Below the pieces are notes generated by a model, which worked only from the letters and a program-made list of their open reading frames with translations, was not told the DNA's origin and searched no databases. A program made the position numbers and the translations under genes. Shown piece after piece: positions 1 to 7,169 of a stretch of 9,148 nucleotides of DNA. The stretch covers positions 1-9,148 of the forward strand of contig CASECL010000022.1 in assembly GCA_949286445.1 (NCBI GenBank), in the 5' to 3' direction. Each line of letters opens with the position of its first letter. Positions within the stretch are counted from its first letter, which is position 1. This DNA comes from an uncultured bacterium. Lineage in GTDB: Bacteria > Verrucomicrobiota > Lentisphaeria > Victivallales > Victivallaceae.

Positions 1-524
1 CACTGCCTTACAGTATAACTTCCTCTACAGTACTTCACTACAGTGAGATACAAAGAAACAAAATGGTTTCCTATCTCACGGCAACACGACACCTATCATG
101 TTAAAATCTTATCCGCTTCATACGGTTTATAATTACGCAACTATGCAGATAACAAAACATAGAACACCACTATTTTTGAGTATAATCCCCGTTAATGTAA
201 CACAAAAAACTATCTTGTCAAATAGTATTTTCCCGTTTAAGGTGATTTCAAAAATGTCAATGTATTTTATTATGAGAATGTCACATAAATCAATACACAC
301 ACCGTAGATATTGGAATATACGTCATAACATACCAGATAAGTATACAGCAAGAAGTGCTGAATGGATAATGCAATAATTCTTGGCGTTTATAAATGAGGT
401 AAATCATCTCTGCTGGAATTTTATTGTAAAAATAGATTTTCGAACGATGTACAAATAAGAGATCGAGAAAAATACAGAATACAGACAAGCTGGAAATACC
501 ATAAATTACCGCAATCAGGGAATT
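1..524. other. AT-rich gene-poor segment
   Basis: No gene can be supported here. Two hand-counted lines (181-240, 241-300) are 28% and 27% G+C, against about 57% for a line inside hisG, so composition changes sharply at the tRNA gene. The only open frames are short, overlap one another on opposite strands and have no recognisable protein character. The first 45 bases carry three spaced copies of tacagt (9-14, 26-31, 39-44). The segment lies on the 3' side of the minus-strand tRNA-Lys, the side where integrative elements usually insert, but no integrase or attachment repeat is visible. Confidence 0.6.
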
Positions 525-554
525 AAAAAAAAACGGCGGGAAAGAAATCCGCCG
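525..554 (-). terminator. Intrinsic terminator of tRNA-Lys
   Basis: Read on the minus strand, a perfect 6-bp GC stem (cggcgg at 534-539 against ccgccg at 549-554) with a 9-base loop is followed directly by nine T residues (525-533 as A on the plus strand). This is the textbook arrangement of a Rho-independent terminator. It sits 18 bases beyond the 3' end of the tRNA gene, so it most likely ends the tRNA-Lys transcript. Confidence 0.87.
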
Positions 555-572
555 CAGAATAAACAAAAAAAA

Positions 573-648
573 TGGTGCGCCCACGGGGACTCGAACCCAG
601 GACCCAATGATTAAGAGTCATTTGCTCTACCAACTGAGCTATGGGCGC
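573..648 (-). tRNA. tRNA-Lys (anticodon CUU)
   Basis: The gene is 76 nt on the minus strand and encodes its own CCA end (573-575). All arms can be folded: a perfect 7-bp acceptor stem (642-648 with 577-583), a 4-bp D stem gctc/gagc, a 5-bp anticodon stem aatga/tcatt around the loop CTCTTAA, a 5-base variable loop, and the T loop TTCGAGT. The anticodon CTT reads AAG (lysine). The T stem pairs 596-600 with 584-588 and has one mismatch, U50-C64 (599 against 585); the other four pairs are intact. One tRNA is transcribed alone from a promoter just upstream and ends at a strong terminator. Confidence 0.96.
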
Positions 649-667
649 ACTTGACTTGTCGCTTCTA

Positions 668-695
668 AATATGCCACATTTTTTGAAAAAATCAA
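668..695 (-). promoter_or_regulatory. Probable tRNA-Lys promoter
   Basis: On the minus strand, TTGATT (690-695) and CATATT (668-673) are separated by 16 bases and resemble sigma70 -35 and -10 boxes, each with four or more matches to consensus. The -10 ends 19 bases before the tRNA 5' end, giving a short leader of about a dozen bases, as expected for a tRNA gene. The spacer is A/T-rich and contains a ttttttgaaaaaa palindrome. Found by eye only. Confidence 0.5.
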
Positions 696-726
696 GTCTT
701 TTTTTCCATTTTTTTTGCAAAATTTG

Positions 727-755
727 TTTACATCAGAGCAAAGATGGTGTATATT
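727..755 (+). promoter_or_regulatory. Sigma70-type promoter for hisE-hisG
   Basis: TTTACA (727-732) and TATATT (750-755) are separated by exactly 17 bases; each matches the sigma70 consensus at five of six positions. The predicted transcription start is near 762, just before the ribosome binding site, giving a leader of about 15 bases. That is too short for a his attenuator or leader peptide. It also argues against a start at the in-frame ATG at 744, which would lie inside the promoter. Confidence 0.65.
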
Positions 756-776
756 ACCGGACAGGAGAGTAATGAC

Positions 777-1040
777 ATGAAGAATTTTGAGGAACTTTTC
801 GCCGAACTCAGTGCCAAGGCCGCTAAAAATGATCCGGAATCCGGAACCGTAAAGGAATTGGCTAAAGGTAAACACTTTATCGGCAAGAAAATCAGCGAGG
901 AGGCAGGCGAAGTCTGGATCGCCGCCGAATATGAAGGAAAAGAGCGAACCGCAGAGGAAATTTCTCAACTGCTTTATCACGCGCAGGTTATGATGATTGC
1001 CAACGGTATTTCGCTCCAGGACGTCTATAAATATCTGTGA
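777..1040 (+). CDS. hisE: Phosphoribosyl-ATP pyrophosphohydrolase HisE
   Basis: HisE removes pyrophosphate from phosphoribosyl-ATP, the second step of histidine synthesis in the cytoplasm. The 87-residue product is normal for a stand-alone HisE (not fused to HisI) and aligns from end to end: FEELFAEL at 4-11, the metal-binding helix GKKISEEAGEVW (E41, E42, E45), and EEISQLLYH at 60-68. The all-alpha MazG-like fold and Mg-binding glutamates are family knowledge. I place the start at 777 because AGGAGA lies 8 bases upstream and homology begins there; the ATG at 744 would add 11 unconserved residues and sits in the promoter. hisG follows 9 bases later. The EEISQLLYH form and the hisE-hisG pairing resemble actinobacterial HisE as I remember it. 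Confidence 0.95.
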   Translation: MKNFEELFAELSAKAAKNDPESGTVKELAKGKHFIGKKISEEAGEVWIAAEYEGKERTAEEISQLLYHAQVMMIANGISLQDVYKYL

Positions 1041-1049
1041 GGTTTAATC

Positions 1050-1895
1050 ATGCTGCAAGTGGCTGTTCCGAACAAAGGGGCTTTGTCTGAAGACGCCGTC
1101 GCACTGCTCAAGGAAAGCGGATACCGCTGTTCCCGTTACGGGCGCGAACTCGTGGTTTACGACAATGCCAATGATATCAATTTTGTCTTTCTGCGCCCAC
1201 GGGATATCGCGGTTTACGTCGGCAACGGTATCATCGAACTTGGTATCTCCGGACGGGATCTGGTGATGGACAGCGAGGCAAAAGTCAGGGAATTGATGGC
1301 TCTCGGTTTCGGCGGAAGCCGTTTCTGTTACGCCGCACCCAAAGACAAAAATTTCACCATCAACGACTTCAACGGCAAACGCATTGCCACCAGTTACCCC
1401 AGAATTGTGCGTCAGGATTTCGCCCGGCGCGGATTCAAAGGCAGTATAGTTCAGCTGGACGGAGCAGTGGAAATTTCAGTTCAGCTCGGCGTGGCAGACT
1501 GCATTGCTGACGTGGTGGAGTCCGGGCGGACACTGGTCGAAGCCGGTTTGTGCATCGTAGGAGAACCAATCCTGGTTTCCGAGGCAGTGCTGATCGGCAG
1601 AGAGGGCATTGAGGAACTTCCCGAAGTAAAGAAAATGCTCGCCAGGCTTCACGGCATATTGGTGGCAAGAAAATATGCCGTCATCGAGTATGATGTGGAG
1701 AAAAAAGTGTTGGACGAAGTGTGCAAAATCACTCCCGGCATCGAAGCTCCCACAATTTCACCCCTGGCCAACCCGGAATGGGTGGCGGTCAAGGCCATGA
1801 TCAAACGCAACGAGGCCAACGATATTATGGACAGACTTTATTCGCTGGGAGCCAGAGGGATTATCGTCAGCGAAGTTAAATCCTGCCGTATCTGA
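1050..1895 (+). CDS. hisG: ATP phosphoribosyltransferase HisG, long form
   Basis: HisG condenses ATP with PRPP, the committed and feedback-controlled first step of histidine synthesis. At 281 residues it is the long form, with its own C-terminal regulatory domain, so it should not need HisZ. Visible signatures are VPNKGALSE at 6-14, FLRPRDIAVYVGNG at 47-60, GISGRDLV at 65-72, the PRPP-binding stretch VADCIADVVESGRTL at 148-162, and the C-terminal ACT-like region from about 205, including APTISPLANPEWVAVKA and the terminal GARGIIVSEV. The ribosome binding site TGAGG overlaps the hisE stop codon, so translation is probably coupled. In the family, histidine binds the C-terminal domain and inhibits the enzyme. 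The sequence closely recalls the actinobacterial enzyme. kdsD follows after 51 bases with no terminator visible between them. Confidence 0.96.
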   Translation: MLQVAVPNKGALSEDAVALLKESGYRCSRYGRELVVYDNANDINFVFLRPRDIAVYVGNGIIELGISGRDLVMDSEAKVRELMALGFGGSRFCYAAPKDKNFTINDFNGKRIATSYPRIVRQDFARRGFKGSIVQLDGAVEISVQLGVADCIADVVESGRTLVEAGLCIVGEPILVSEAVLIGREGIEELPEVKKMLARLHGILVARKYAVIEYDVEKKVLDEVCKITPGIEAPTISPLANPEWVAVKAMIKRNEANDIMDRLYSLGARGIIVSEVKSCRI

Positions 1896-1946
1896 AGCGT
1901 TCCGTGCCTTTGTCAATTTGAAAATCAATTCTGGAGAGAAATTACC

Positions 1947-2921
1947 ATGAGCAGGATACTGGAAAGGGCAAAGGAGGTCTTTGATCTGGAGATCGCCGGC
2001 CTTGAGCAAGTCAAAAATAATCTGGGACAGGATTTTGAACGCATGGTCAAAATGCTGTGCGAGGTGCTGGACCGGGGCGGAAAAATCGTTTTTACCGGAG
2101 TTGGCAAAAGCGGATATATCGGGAAAAAAATCGCGGCAACTATGTCCAGTGTCGGGTCTCCTTCCATTTTCATGCATCCGGTGGAGGCTCTTCATGGCGA
2201 CCTGGGGGTGATGCAGAAACACGATATCGTGGTGGCTTTGAGTTACAGCGGGGAGACTGATGAATTGCTCACCACCATCAAACCGGCAAAAAGGCTGGGA
2301 ATGAAAATTATTTCCATTACCGCCTCCAGAACTTCGTCCCTGGGTAAATTGAGCGATCTGGTTGTGGAAATGCCGGTATCCGGAGAAGCATGCCCCTTCA
2401 ATCTCGCTCCGACGACAACCACCACGGCATTGCTGGCTTTGGGTGATGCTCTGGCTCTGGTGCTTCTGGAGGTAAGGGGTTTTACCAAAGAGGATTACGG
2501 CAGGCTTCATCCCGGCGGGGCTATCGGACGCATGGTTACCCTGCGTGCCGCCGATGTTATGCGCAAACCCGACCGCTGGGTATTGGCAGAGCCCACCGAT
2601 CTGGTTAAGGAAATTCTCGGTCGCATGGGCAAAGCCAGATGCGGTTCAGCCATCATCGCCGATGCCGACCGCAAACTGCTGGGTATATTCACAGACGGCG
2701 ATTTCCGCCGCTGGGCGGAGCGGGATGATAAAATTCTCTGCCGGTCGATGTTTGAGGTAATGACTCCGAATCCCATTGCCATTCACCGGGATGCGCTGGC
2801 GGTGGAAATACTCAAACTGGTGGAGGATAAACACATCAGTGATATTATTATTGTCGATGATGAAAATCATGTCGAAGGCATGATTGATGTTCAGGATCTT
2901 CCCGGTCTGAAATTGATGTAA
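1947..2921 (+). CDS. kdsD: Arabinose-5-phosphate isomerase, KdsD/KpsF family
   Basis: The enzyme interconverts ribulose-5-phosphate and arabinose-5-phosphate, the first step toward Kdo for LPS or capsule. The 324-residue protein has the full family layout: an N-terminal SIS domain (about 35-180) followed by two CBS domains (about 205-260 and 270-324). SIS signatures are GVGKSGYIGKK at 51-61, SYSGETDE at 99-106, and LHPGGAIGR at 187-195. Residues K54, E103, E147 and H188 sit where the catalytic Lys, two Glu and His of E. coli KdsD are expected. GGAGAG lies 8 bases before the start. It is probably the third gene of the hisE-hisG transcript. The sequence alone cannot say whether it serves LPS (kdsD) or capsule (kpsF); no capsule genes are nearby. 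Confidence 0.93.
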   Translation: MSRILERAKEVFDLEIAGLEQVKNNLGQDFERMVKMLCEVLDRGGKIVFTGVGKSGYIGKKIAATMSSVGSPSIFMHPVEALHGDLGVMQKHDIVVALSYSGETDELLTTIKPAKRLGMKIISITASRTSSLGKLSDLVVEMPVSGEACPFNLAPTTTTTALLALGDALALVLLEVRGFTKEDYGRLHPGGAIGRMVTLRAADVMRKPDRWVLAEPTDLVKEILGRMGKARCGSAIIADADRKLLGIFTDGDFRRWAERDDKILCRSMFEVMTPNPIAIHRDALAVEILKLVEDKHISDIIIVDDENHVEGMIDVQDLPGLKLM

Positions 2922-3271
2922 TTCAGCCGGTAATACCGGTGTTCACAGCAGGTAAAATCCCGGCACCGGAATAGAGATAGTATCCTGAAAAACTCCGGCA
3001 GTTCCGGAAGCTGTGTCCGGAGCAGGTATTTTTACGGAGATATAACATACCTCAGAGACAGCGCGTTGCAAAGGGAATATCCGGTGCGGATTGTGCCGGC
3101 CTGCGGCGGCATTCGCCGGAGGTGATTTTCTATTTTTGCGCACTGTTGCGGGGGGATGAATAAAATTGTTGTCAGCCGGGAAGTTCTGCTGCGGAAAATT
3201 GCAAAACCCGGCGGAAGTAAGATCTGTTTTATAAAAGTCACGTTTATTATACATGAGTTTAAGGAGGCAGC
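2922..3271 (+). other. Structured intergenic region before recA
   Basis: These 350 bases hold no gene I can support. Short inverted repeats cluster at the left end: ccggt/accgg with a 3-base loop (2927-2939), and ctccgg/ccggag (2993-2998 with 3017-3022) with an inner cag/ctg pair and a tgt bulge, followed by cag and then gtattttta. The second could be a weak terminator for the his-kdsD transcript. Near the right end TATTAT (3245-3250) is a possible -10 box for recA, without a good -35. A 42-codon open frame (3156-3284) runs into the recA start in another frame; it has no properly spaced ribosome binding site. I see no CTGT-N8-ACAG or GAAC-N4-GTTC LexA box. Confidence 0.5.
2993..3033 (+). terminator. 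Weak candidate terminator after kdsD
   Basis: A GC-rich stem (ctccgg at 2993-2998, ccggag at 3017-3022, extended by cag/ctg with a 3-base bulge) is followed after five bases by a short T-rich stretch (tattttta). The T-run is short and offset, so this is tentative. It lies 72 bases past the kdsD stop, where a terminator would be expected. Confidence 0.3.
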
Positions 3272-4345
3272 ATGGCGGAAATAAATCGGGATAAAAATTT
3301 GGAAATCGCCATAAGTCAGATCGAAAAAGAGTTTGGCAAAGGCTCAATAATGCGGCTGGGAGATTCCGGAGCCGCGGCAAATGATGTGGAGGTAATCAGT
3401 ACCGGTTCACTGGCATTGGATCTGGCACTGGGAATCGGCGGAGTTCCCGCCGGACGTATTGTGGAAATTTTCGGACCGGAATCCAGCGGGAAAACCACTC
3501 TCTGTCTGCATGTGATTGCCAATTCACAGGCTAAGGGCGGCCGCTGCGCTATCATCGACGCCGAGCACGCCATTGATCCGGGTTATGCCCGGAAAATCGG
3601 CGTGAAAACGGATGAACTGCTTATTTCACAGCCGGATTGCGGAGAAGACGCGCTGAATATTGCCGATACACTGGTACGCAGCAATGCGGTGGATGTTCTG
3701 GTGATTGACTCGGTGGCGGCATTGGTGCCCAAGGCGGAAATTGAGGGCTCCATGGGCGATTCCCACATGGGTCTTCAGGCCCGGCTCATGTCCCAGGCAC
3801 TGCGGAAACTTACCGGCGTAGCCAGCCGCAGCCGCACCTGTATAATTTTCACCAACCAGATCCGGGAAAAAATCGGAGTGATGTTCGGCAATCCGGAAAC
3901 CACGACCGGAGGAAATGCGTTGAAATTTTACGCTTCCATCCGCCTGGATATCCGCAAGGTGGGAGTGCTGAAAGACCCCGCCGGGGAAATCACCGGAAAC
4001 CGGGTCCGGGTGAAAGTGGTGAAAAATAAGATGGCACCGCCTTTCAAGGTAGCGGAATTTGATGTCAATTATGCCGAAGGCATCAGCAAAGCCGGTTCAA
4101 TTCTTGATGTGGCCACCGATCTCGGCGTACTGGAAAAACGCGGTTCATGGTTCAGCATGAACGGCGAACAGCTGGCGCAGGGACGGGATCAGACCAAGGC
4201 CTTAATCGAGAAAGACAGCGCATTGCGCGACCGTATCGTAGCCGGTATATGCGCCAAGACCAATATCAAACCGGAAGCATTCGGGCTGAAATCCGATGCC
4301 GTGGAAAAAGCTGAAACGGCGGCGGAAGCGGCAGATAAAAAATAA
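3272..4345 (+). CDS. recA: Recombinase RecA
   Basis: RecA forms ATP-dependent filaments on single-stranded DNA, drives homologous pairing and strand exchange, and in many bacteria triggers LexA self-cleavage. The 357-residue length is normal. Core landmarks are all present: Walker A GPESSGKT at 68-75, catalytic E97 in DAEHA (96-100), Walker B LVIDS at 143-147, loop L1 with EGSMGDSHMGLQAR at 158-171, and loop L2 with TNQIREKIGVMFGNPETTTGG at 194-214. The C-terminal tail is rich in Ala, Glu and Lys. AAGGAGG ends 4 bases before the start, the strongest ribosome binding site in the window. It is preceded by 350 non-coding bases, so it is probably its own unit. No recX follows, unlike in many proteobacteria. 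DAEHAIDPGYARKIGV is a mild variant of the usual DAEHALDP stretch. Confidence 0.99.
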   Translation: MAEINRDKNLEIAISQIEKEFGKGSIMRLGDSGAAANDVEVISTGSLALDLALGIGGVPAGRIVEIFGPESSGKTTLCLHVIANSQAKGGRCAIIDAEHAIDPGYARKIGVKTDELLISQPDCGEDALNIADTLVRSNAVDVLVIDSVAALVPKAEIEGSMGDSHMGLQARLMSQALRKLTGVASRSRTCIIFTNQIREKIGVMFGNPETTTGGNALKFYASIRLDIRKVGVLKDPAGEITGNRVRVKVVKNKMAPPFKVAEFDVNYAEGISKAGSILDVATDLGVLEKRGSWFSMNGEQLAQGRDQTKALIEKDSALRDRIVAGICAKTNIKPEAFGLKSDAVEKAETAAEAADKK

Positions 4346-4372
4346 ATTTTATATGGCACAGATGTTTTCCGT

Positions 4373-4398
4373 CCCCTGGAGAACAGATTTTCCTGGGG
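4373..4398 (+). terminator. Possible stem-loop after recA
   Basis: CCCCTGGA (4373-4380) can pair with TCCTGGGG (4391-4398), with one T-T mismatch and a 10-base loop, 28 bases past the recA stop. No T-run follows, so it is not a standard intrinsic terminator. It may stabilise the 3' end of the recA message or be chance. Confidence 0.3.
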
Positions 4399-4516
4399 AT
4401 GGATGAGGCATCAATTTTGAAATCAGAGTCAAGAGAAATTCGACGCCGGCATTGACAGAGAGGTTAGCCCGGCAGAGAAAATTTCCAATTCAGTTGTAAA
4501 CAGTGTATTAAGAGTT

Positions 4517-7075
4517 ATGAAGTTTCTCCATTGCAAAATCATTTTTTCGGCGGCATTTTCCGCGCTGTTTCTCACGCTTTACGGGGCGAATGAAGAATTT
4601 CAGCGGGAAATGCTGCTGGGAAACACCGCGGCAGAAAATCTGGATTTCCGCCGGGCGGCGGAGTGTTATTCGACTGCCGCGAAATTTGCCGGCGATGATG
4701 CGGTGCTTTATGGAGAGGCGGCAGAACGGCTCGGCGGTGCACTGTTGCGTTCCGGAGAGATTGCCGAGGCGGAAAAACTGCTGGTGGACTGGAAAAAGCG
4801 TTTTCCGGATGAAGACAGCACCCGGATGGCAATGCTGGAGGCTGAACTGCTGATTGCCGGGCGTAAATATGCGGAGGCAGAAAAAAAACTTGACCGTTTT
4901 TTCTCCGGCCGTCCGATAAAAGGCGGTAATTATCTGCCATTGCTCAATTTAAGGGCACTGGCTCAATTCCGGCAGGGAAAATACAATGAAGCGGCGGATA
5001 ATTACGGCATGCTGGAGGCTTTCGCCCGGGGCGGAGCTATGGAATTTCCGGCTTGGGTGAGAAAAACCATTTCCCTTTTTGAATCAAAGCGTTTTGCCGA
5101 AGCCGACCGCAGTCTGGCGGATACCGCCCGTTTTACTGACCCGAAACAGCGCAGAGATGTGGAAAATTTGCGTCTGCTGGGCATGCTTTACCGCAATGAA
5201 TTGAAAAAATTCTCCACCGAATGGGAGAAAATCCGCCCCGCCAATGAGGAAGAGGCTGAACAAACCGGAGCAGATATAATCCTCTCTGAATTATGTCTCC
5301 GGGCCGGAAGACTTTTTGCCGGAGCTGAACCGGCCAAAGCAGAAGAATTTCTCCGTTTGGCGTTTCACTACGCCGATACCGAGTCGGCTAAAAAACTTAT
5401 TCTGCTGGAACTGGCGGAACTTCAGGAGAAAAACAACCGGGTATCCGCCGCAGCGGAAACTCTGAAAAAATATTTATCATTCTTCCCCGAAACGCCACCC
5501 AATGCCGCACTGATGATTCGCGCGGCCAAGCTATTCAAAAGTGCCGGAAACAATAACGAAGCATTGGATTTGCTCCGCAATGCGGCCTCCGACCGGGCAA
5601 ATGGCATGGAGGTACGGCGGACGGCACAGGAGTTAAGAAGTGAATTGCTGGCTGCCGCCGGGCAGAAGAGTGCGGGGGCGGAAGAAATACATAAACTTAT
5701 AGATGAATCAGAAACTGCCGCAGATAAATTTGAAAATACCATGTTGCTGGGAGATTTCTATTTCCGGCTGAAAGATTACCGTTCTGCGGCCACGGCCTTT
5801 AGCGATGCGGTATCGCTGGCAAAAAATCAGGATCGGAAATTCTCCTCCCGGGCCGGGTACTGGCAACTGCAGTCTCTTATGGGGGCAAAATCTTATAAAG
5901 AAGCGGAAAAGGCGGCAAAAAATCTGCTTTCATTCCCGGAATACCGTGAACAGGCAATCAATTCCCTGGGGAATATTTACGAGCTGACCGGAAATTTAGC
6001 GGAGGCGGCAAAACAGTATGAACTGCTGCTCCGGGAATTTCCCGCTGGGAAGGGTGCATCAGATGCGCTTTACCGTTCCGCAGCAGTGGAGGAGAAAAGG
6101 AAAAATTTTTCCGCGGCATCAGATTTATACCGCAAATTTGCAGAAAATTATCCCGGGCATGAATCGGCACCGGCGGCACTTTATTCCGCCTGTGAATGTG
6201 CCCACGCCGCCGGAGATGCGGCAAGTTCGGCAAAACATTTAGCATTTTTCAAGCACAAGTATCCCACCAATCCGCTCTGTACCGCGGCGATGCTTAAGGA
6301 GTGCGATGTGCTGAAAGCGGCGGGAAAATATGACAATGCCTTGAAAACGCTGGATGAAATATTGCTTTTGCGCGGAGGGGCAGTAGACAAAATGCTCCGT
6401 TTCCAAATCATGCTTGACCGGGCAAAAATCTTTAAGCTGAAAGGTGATTCCGGCACTGCAGTATTGGCATTGGAAAAACTTGCCGGAGAAAATCCACCCG
6501 GTGAAATCGGAGCAGAAACCGCCTTTCTGCTGGGGAATTACCGTTTTGACCGGGGAAAATACGCCGAGTCGATCGCATTGTACCGCAAAGGGCTGGAACA
6601 GGCGGAAGCCTGGCAGAAACCGGCATTGTCCGGCCGTCTGGCTGATGCGTGTTTCAGTCAGGGATCGACCCGGTCAGACCGCAAACTGCTGGAAGAAGCC
6701 AGGGAAATCTATACCGCACTTGGCAGTCAGGGCAATAATATTAACTTTAAATTGCAGTGTTTGTACAAAGCCGGCAAGACCGCGGAAGCACTGGGCGACC
6801 TGAAATCCGCTTTGCGGGATTACCGGGAGGTGCTGTACCTGGCTCAGGCAGGGAAAAAATCCGGCCGCGTTATGCCGGATGAGGCCTGGGTGGGACGGGC
6901 TCTCCATGGAGCGGTCGGGGTGCTTTCAAGAGACAGCAGCATTGCTTCAGGACGGGAAATTATCCGACTGATCAGACTTTTCAGTTCCATGGGGTACGGA
7001 AAAACAGAAAATCTCCAGCCGATAATCAATGATACGGTAAAACGTTACCATCTGCATGGCAAAAGCATCAAGTAA
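4517..7075 (+). CDS. Exported TPR-repeat protein, function unknown
   Basis: An 852-residue, alanine- and glutamate-rich, almost wholly helical protein. Residues 1-24 look like a Sec signal peptide (Lys at 2 and 7, hydrophobic 8-22, likely cut after LYGA). The rest consists of tetratricopeptide-like helix pairs. The clearest are at about 65-95, 143-168, 408-434, 480-508, 516-546, 552-583, 667-692 and 747-775. Several end in LREFP, ENYP or HKYP, the style of BamD and CpoB/YbgF repeats. No catalytic domain or second membrane segment is visible. TPR arrays are protein-binding scaffolds, so a periplasmic or outer-membrane assembly role is plausible but unproven. The ribosome binding site is weak (AAGAG, 3 bases from the ATG), but the signal peptide starts at this ATG. 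Two further exported-protein genes follow on the same strand. Confidence 0.85.
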   Translation: MKFLHCKIIFSAAFSALFLTLYGANEEFQREMLLGNTAAENLDFRRAAECYSTAAKFAGDDAVLYGEAAERLGGALLRSGEIAEAEKLLVDWKKRFPDEDSTRMAMLEAELLIAGRKYAEAEKKLDRFFSGRPIKGGNYLPLLNLRALAQFRQGKYNEAADNYGMLEAFARGGAMEFPAWVRKTISLFESKRFAEADRSLADTARFTDPKQRRDVENLRLLGMLYRNELKKFSTEWEKIRPANEEEAEQTGADIILSELCLRAGRLFAGAEPAKAEEFLRLAFHYADTESAKKLILLELAELQEKNNRVSAAAETLKKYLSFFPETPPNAALMIRAAKLFKSAGNNNEALDLLRNAASDRANGMEVRRTAQELRSELLAAAGQKSAGAEEIHKLIDESETAADKFENTMLLGDFYFRLKDYRSAATAFSDAVSLAKNQDRKFSSRAGYWQLQSLMGAKSYKEAEKAAKNLLSFPEYREQAINSLGNIYELTGNLAEAAKQYELLLREFPAGKGASDALYRSAAVEEKRKNFSAASDLYRKFAENYPGHESAPAALYSACECAHAAGDAASSAKHLAFFKHKYPTNPLCTAAMLKECDVLKAAGKYDNALKTLDEILLLRGGAVDKMLRFQIMLDRAKIFKLKGDSGTAVLALEKLAGENPPGEIGAETAFLLGNYRFDRGKYAESIALYRKGLEQAEAWQKPALSGRLADACFSQGSTRSDRKLLEEAREIYTALGSQGNNINFKLQCLYKAGKTAEALGDLKSALRDYREVLYLAQAGKKSGRVMPDEAWVGRALHGAVGVLSRDSSIASGREIIRLIRLFSSMGYGKTENLQPIINDTVKRYHLHGKSIK

Positions 7076-7078
7076 CCG

Positions 7079-7113
7079 TTTTACCCTGTTCCGTCAGCAC
7101 AGGATAAGTAAAA
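7079..7113 (+). other. Stem-loop between TPR gene and next gene
   Basis: TTTTAC (7079-7084) pairs with GTAAAA (7108-7113) and CCTGT (7085-7089) with ACAGG (7099-7103), giving an 11-bp stem with a 9-base loop and a one-sided ATAA bulge. No T-run follows, so it is not a convincing terminator. It could adjust expression of the downstream genes by RNA processing or stability. Confidence 0.35.
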
Positions 7114-7169
7114 TATGACAGTATTGGCAGATTACAGGTAATTTGCAGAAACCGGGAAAGGTGGAAATC

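Noticed and set aside
270..584. Minus-strand open frame of 104 codons in the AT-rich segment
   Set aside because: It starts inside the tRNA gene, covers the terminator, has no ribosome binding site and shows only AT-driven composition (Phe, Ile, Tyr).
523..720. Minus-strand open frame of 65 codons
   Set aside because: It reads straight through the tRNA-Lys gene; the central residues (IAQLVEQMT...GSSPRGRT) are the familiar false translation of a tRNA.
744..776. Upstream ATG for hisE
   Set aside because: It falls inside the predicted promoter, lacks a ribosome binding site and adds residues outside the conserved family start.
1758..2510. Minus-strand open frame of 250 codons
   Set aside because: It lies wholly antisense to hisG and kdsD, whose products are unmistakable; residue use (Gln, His, Ser rich) is typical of antisense shadows.
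3225..3240. LexA-like CTGT box upstream of recA
   Set aside because: CTGT is followed after eight bases by AGTC rather than ACAG, so the dyad is missing.
2943..3380. Minus-strand open frame of 145 codons across the recA upstream region
   Set aside because: It begins within recA on the opposite strand, has no ribosome binding site and no recognisable domain.
4452..4482. Promoter before the TPR gene
   Set aside because: TTGACA at 4452-4457 is perfect, but the nearest -10-like hexamer (GAAAAT, 4477-4482) is 19 bases away and poor, so I do not call it.
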